Shown: in pieces, positions 62,271 through 64,000 of the stretch
Numbering within the stretch: the first letter of the stretch is position 1
How the letters are laid out: each line of letters begins with the position of its first letter
NCBI GenBank assembly: GCA_019638615.1
Contig: JAHBTL010000031.1
Span: 1-64,000 of the forward strand
Direction: 5' to 3'
DNA length: 64,000 bases
DNA from: Chitinophagaceae bacterium
GTDB taxonomy: Bacteria > Bacteroidota > Bacteroidia > Chitinophagales > Chitinophagaceae
The notes under the pieces: model-generated
Databases searched by the model: none
What the model saw: only the letters and a program-made list of their open reading frames with translations
What the model was told of the DNA's origin: nothing
Translations under genes and position numbers: made by a program

Positions 62271-64000
62271 ATGATATTTTTCAGATCCATATATCGCTTT
62301 TTTGCCCGGCTCTTTTCTTTTTGGAGAAAGCCGGCACCATGTGAAGAGTCTCCGGATAAAGACCTTCCGGCTAACCCTCCCGGACCTGCAAATCCTCCAC
62401 ACGATATTTCTTCAAATTCAAATAATAAAATCATGGCAGCATCGGAGATACCTAATGCAAGTTCAGCAAAAGAGCCTGTAGAGTTTTTATACATCTACCG
62501 TCTGTTCTTGTATCGTCTGAAAAAATTATTGGGCAGGCCTGCAAGAGAAGAACCTATTCCAAATCTCAAAAGTTGGACAAGGCCTATAAGAAAGTTCGTC
62601 GTACAAAGATTAGAGGGGGTGGAAGAAGGATGGGAAGAAGTAGAAGAATTGAAAAAAGGCAGGGATGCAGCCTTGCTATTGCTTGCGGGCCTGTTACCAC
62701 ATGCCGTGCCTGACCTGTACGACAGGGCGCTTGCAGAAGTTACCGGGGAACTTACAGAGGAAGAAAGAAAGCGTATAGGGAAGTTAGAATTGCCGGAAAT
62801 AGGAGGCGTGCATGGACAGAATTTCAGAGGATTTTTACCAACGGGAAAGACGGCGGTTTTTCTTTTAGCCGGGCAGGATTATGAACACCAACAAAGAGTT
62901 TTACAGCTTTTTGATGCAGATTACTTATTCAGCAAGAAAAAAATCCTATGGATTGAAGAACTTGCTTCAGGGGAACCTTTTTTTCATGGACGCGTTATCA
63001 TGTCACAGGATTATGTTGACAAATTCCTGACAGGAAAATTTAAAGCGCCGCATTTTTCATCCGGATTCCCTGCAGAAAAGATTGATACAAAGCTGGTCTG
63101 GGATGATCTTGTGATCAATGAAGAACAGGAGGAGCAAATCGGGGAGATCAAAAACTGGATACGTTATAATGAAACCATGATCGCAAAATGGGAAATGGGC
63201 AACCGGTACAGAAAGGGTTACAAAGCCCTTTTTTATGGCCCTCCAGGTACAGGAAAAACACTCACCGCCGGGCTTTTGGGAAAATACGCTTATGAAGATG
63301 AGCCGGATGCCAGCGATGAATGCGGTAATCCCAGGGACATAGAGCATTTTGAAGTGGAAAAGCAAAAAGATGTTTACAGGGTAAGCTTGTCAAAAGTTGT
63401 TTCAAAATATATTGGTGAAACAGAAAAAAACCTGGAGACGGTTTTCGCAAGAGCTGAAGATAAAGGCTGGATATTGTTTTTTGATGAAGCAGATGCATTG
63501 TTTGGCAAACGAACCAATGTGCGCGATGCGCACGATAAATATGCTAACCAGGAAGTTTCGTATTTGCTGCAACGCATTGAAGAATACAACGGGCTGATCA
63601 TTCTTGCCAGCAATATGAAATCAAATATAGATGAAGCCTTCCTGCGGCGATTTAATTCAATCATCAAATTCCAGGTTCCTGATGCAAAGGACCGGGAGAA
63701 AATATGGAAACGTACATTCCCCCAAAATGCAATATTTGTAGAGTATTATGAAGATATTCTGTCATCGTGCCTCCCCGAAAGCATAGACATATACTCAACG
63801 ATTATAAAGTACGAACTTACGGGAGCAAGTATTTTAAATGTGGTGCAGTATGCATGTTTAAAAGGAATTGAAAGACTGACACAAATGTCTGTGCTGACAG
63901 CGGATGGAGATACGGAAGATCCGAATGAAGTATCTGATCAGATATCATCCAGGAGAATTGTTTTTTTACCCGATATATTAAAAGGAATAAAAAAAGAGAT
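62271..64000 (+). CDS. AAA+ ATPase (Pvc15-like), 3' end outside the window
   Basis: A gene running off the window end after 576 codons. The first 60 residues are Pro/Ser/Asn-rich, then a helical segment (about 65-190). Residues about 290-500 are an AAA+ module: Walker A GPPGTGKT (323-330), Walker B ILFFDEAD (Asp405, Glu406), sensor-1 region IILASNMKSN, and FLRRFNSIIKFQVPDAKDRE with the arginine-finger-type RR. eCIS loci almost always contain such an ATPase (Pvc15), thought to act in effector loading or particle assembly. It begins 19 bases after the ParA-like gene. A start at a later ATG (62433) is possible. Confidence 0.88.
   Translation, partial: MIFFRSIYRFFARLFSFWRKPAPCEESPDKDLPANPPGPANPPHDISSNSNNKIMAASEIPNASSAKEPVEFLYIYRLFLYRLKKLLGRPAREEPIPNLKSWTRPIRKFVVQRLEGVEEGWEEVEELKKGRDAALLLLAGLLPHAVPDLYDRALAEVTGELTEEERKRIGKLELPEIGGVHGQNFRGFLPTGKTAVFLLAGQDYEHQQRVLQLFDADYLFSKKKILWIEELASGEPFFHGRVIMSQDYVDKFLTGKFKAPHFSSGFPAEKIDTKLVWDDLVINEEQEEQIGEIKNWIRYNETMIAKWEMGNRYRKGYKALFYGPPGTGKTLTAGLLGKYAYEDEPDASDECGNPRDIEHFEVEKQKDVYRVSLSKVVSKYIGETEKNLETVFARAEDKGWILFFDEADALFGKRTNVRDAHDKYANQEVSYLLQRIEEYNGLIILASNMKSNIDEAFLRRFNSIIKFQVPDAKDREKIWKRTFPQNAIFVEYYEDILSSCLPESIDIYSTIIKYELTGASILNVVQYACLKGIERLTQMSVLTADGDTEDPNEVSDQISSRRIVFLPDILKGIKKE

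Noticed and set aside
33855-64000. Type VI secretion system of the classical kind
   Set aside because: VgrG and PAAR are shared, but there is no TssJLM membrane complex, TssB/TssC pair or ClpV; a DUF4255 cap, LysM hub, CIS_TMP and single sheath fit eCIS/T6SSiv.
33855-64000. Prophage
   Set aside because: No capsid, portal, terminase, lysis or integrase genes accompany the tail-like genes.
1-64000. CRISPR array
   Set aside because: No regularly spaced direct repeats with unique spacers are seen anywhere.

Overview
The window comes from a Bacteroidota genome, most likely Chitinophagaceae or a close relative. I infer this from a SusC/SusD pair controlled by an ECF sigma factor and a FecR anti-sigma factor with a DUF4974-type tail, a GH92 mannosidase, promoter-like TAnnTTTG boxes, weak Shine-Dalgarno sequences, and an extracellular contractile injection system (eCIS) of the Bacteroidetes type. 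No rRNA, intact tRNA, CRISPR array or intact transposase is visible.

Positions 1-1600 look like the worn edge of a mobile element: an unrecognised gene cut by the window start, a tRNA-like scrap, two terminator hairpins, an excisionase-type HTH gene, and a frameshifted element gene. Positions 1623-22340 (minus strand) hold a polysaccharide utilisation locus. In transcription order it encodes ECF sigma factor, FecR, SusC, SusD, an exo-rhamnogalacturonan-lyase-like protein, a large acetyl-esterase-like hydrolase, a cytochrome c/PQQ sugar dehydrogenase, a CE1-like esterase, a five-bladed-propeller glycosidase-like lipoprotein, a DUF1080 3-keto-glycoside hydrolase-like protein, and a cupredoxin-PVC-type dehydrogenase-HEAT protein. 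The mix suggests a pectin-like or acetylated glycan that is partly handled by oxidation outside the cytoplasm. Strong hairpins lie between fecR and susC and between susD and the enzyme genes.

Positions 22497-24180 hold a divergent pair, a cytoplasmic TIM-barrel glycosidase-like protein and a MarR regulator, with a perfect 10-bp inverted repeat between them. Positions 24545-32734 (plus strand) form a mannose/alpha-mannoside operon: long-form mannose-6-phosphate isomerase, sugar porter, DUF4185 lipoprotein, GH92 alpha-mannosidase with an F5/8-type domain, and a ROK-family protein.

Positions 33855-64000 (plus strand) carry the most interesting region, a nearly complete eCIS/T6SSiv-like locus. 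It has a zinc-ribbon protein, a Pvc16-like cap protein (DUF4255), an unknown 437-aa protein, one sheath, two Cys-rich helical proteins, two inner-tube proteins, a 58-aa DUF5908/Pvc6 protein, a LysM hub protein, VgrG spike, PAAR tip, gp25 wedge, two very large baseplate proteins (1567 and 2092 aa), the tape-measure protein, a 1417-aa effector ending in an AHH-type nuclease, its Imm11-like immunity protein, a ParA-like ATPase and the AAA+ ATPase (Pvc15-like), which runs off the window end. A dedicated nuclease/immunity pair inside an eCIS operon points to bacterial targets. A LuxR-type regulator sits just upstream on the other strand.
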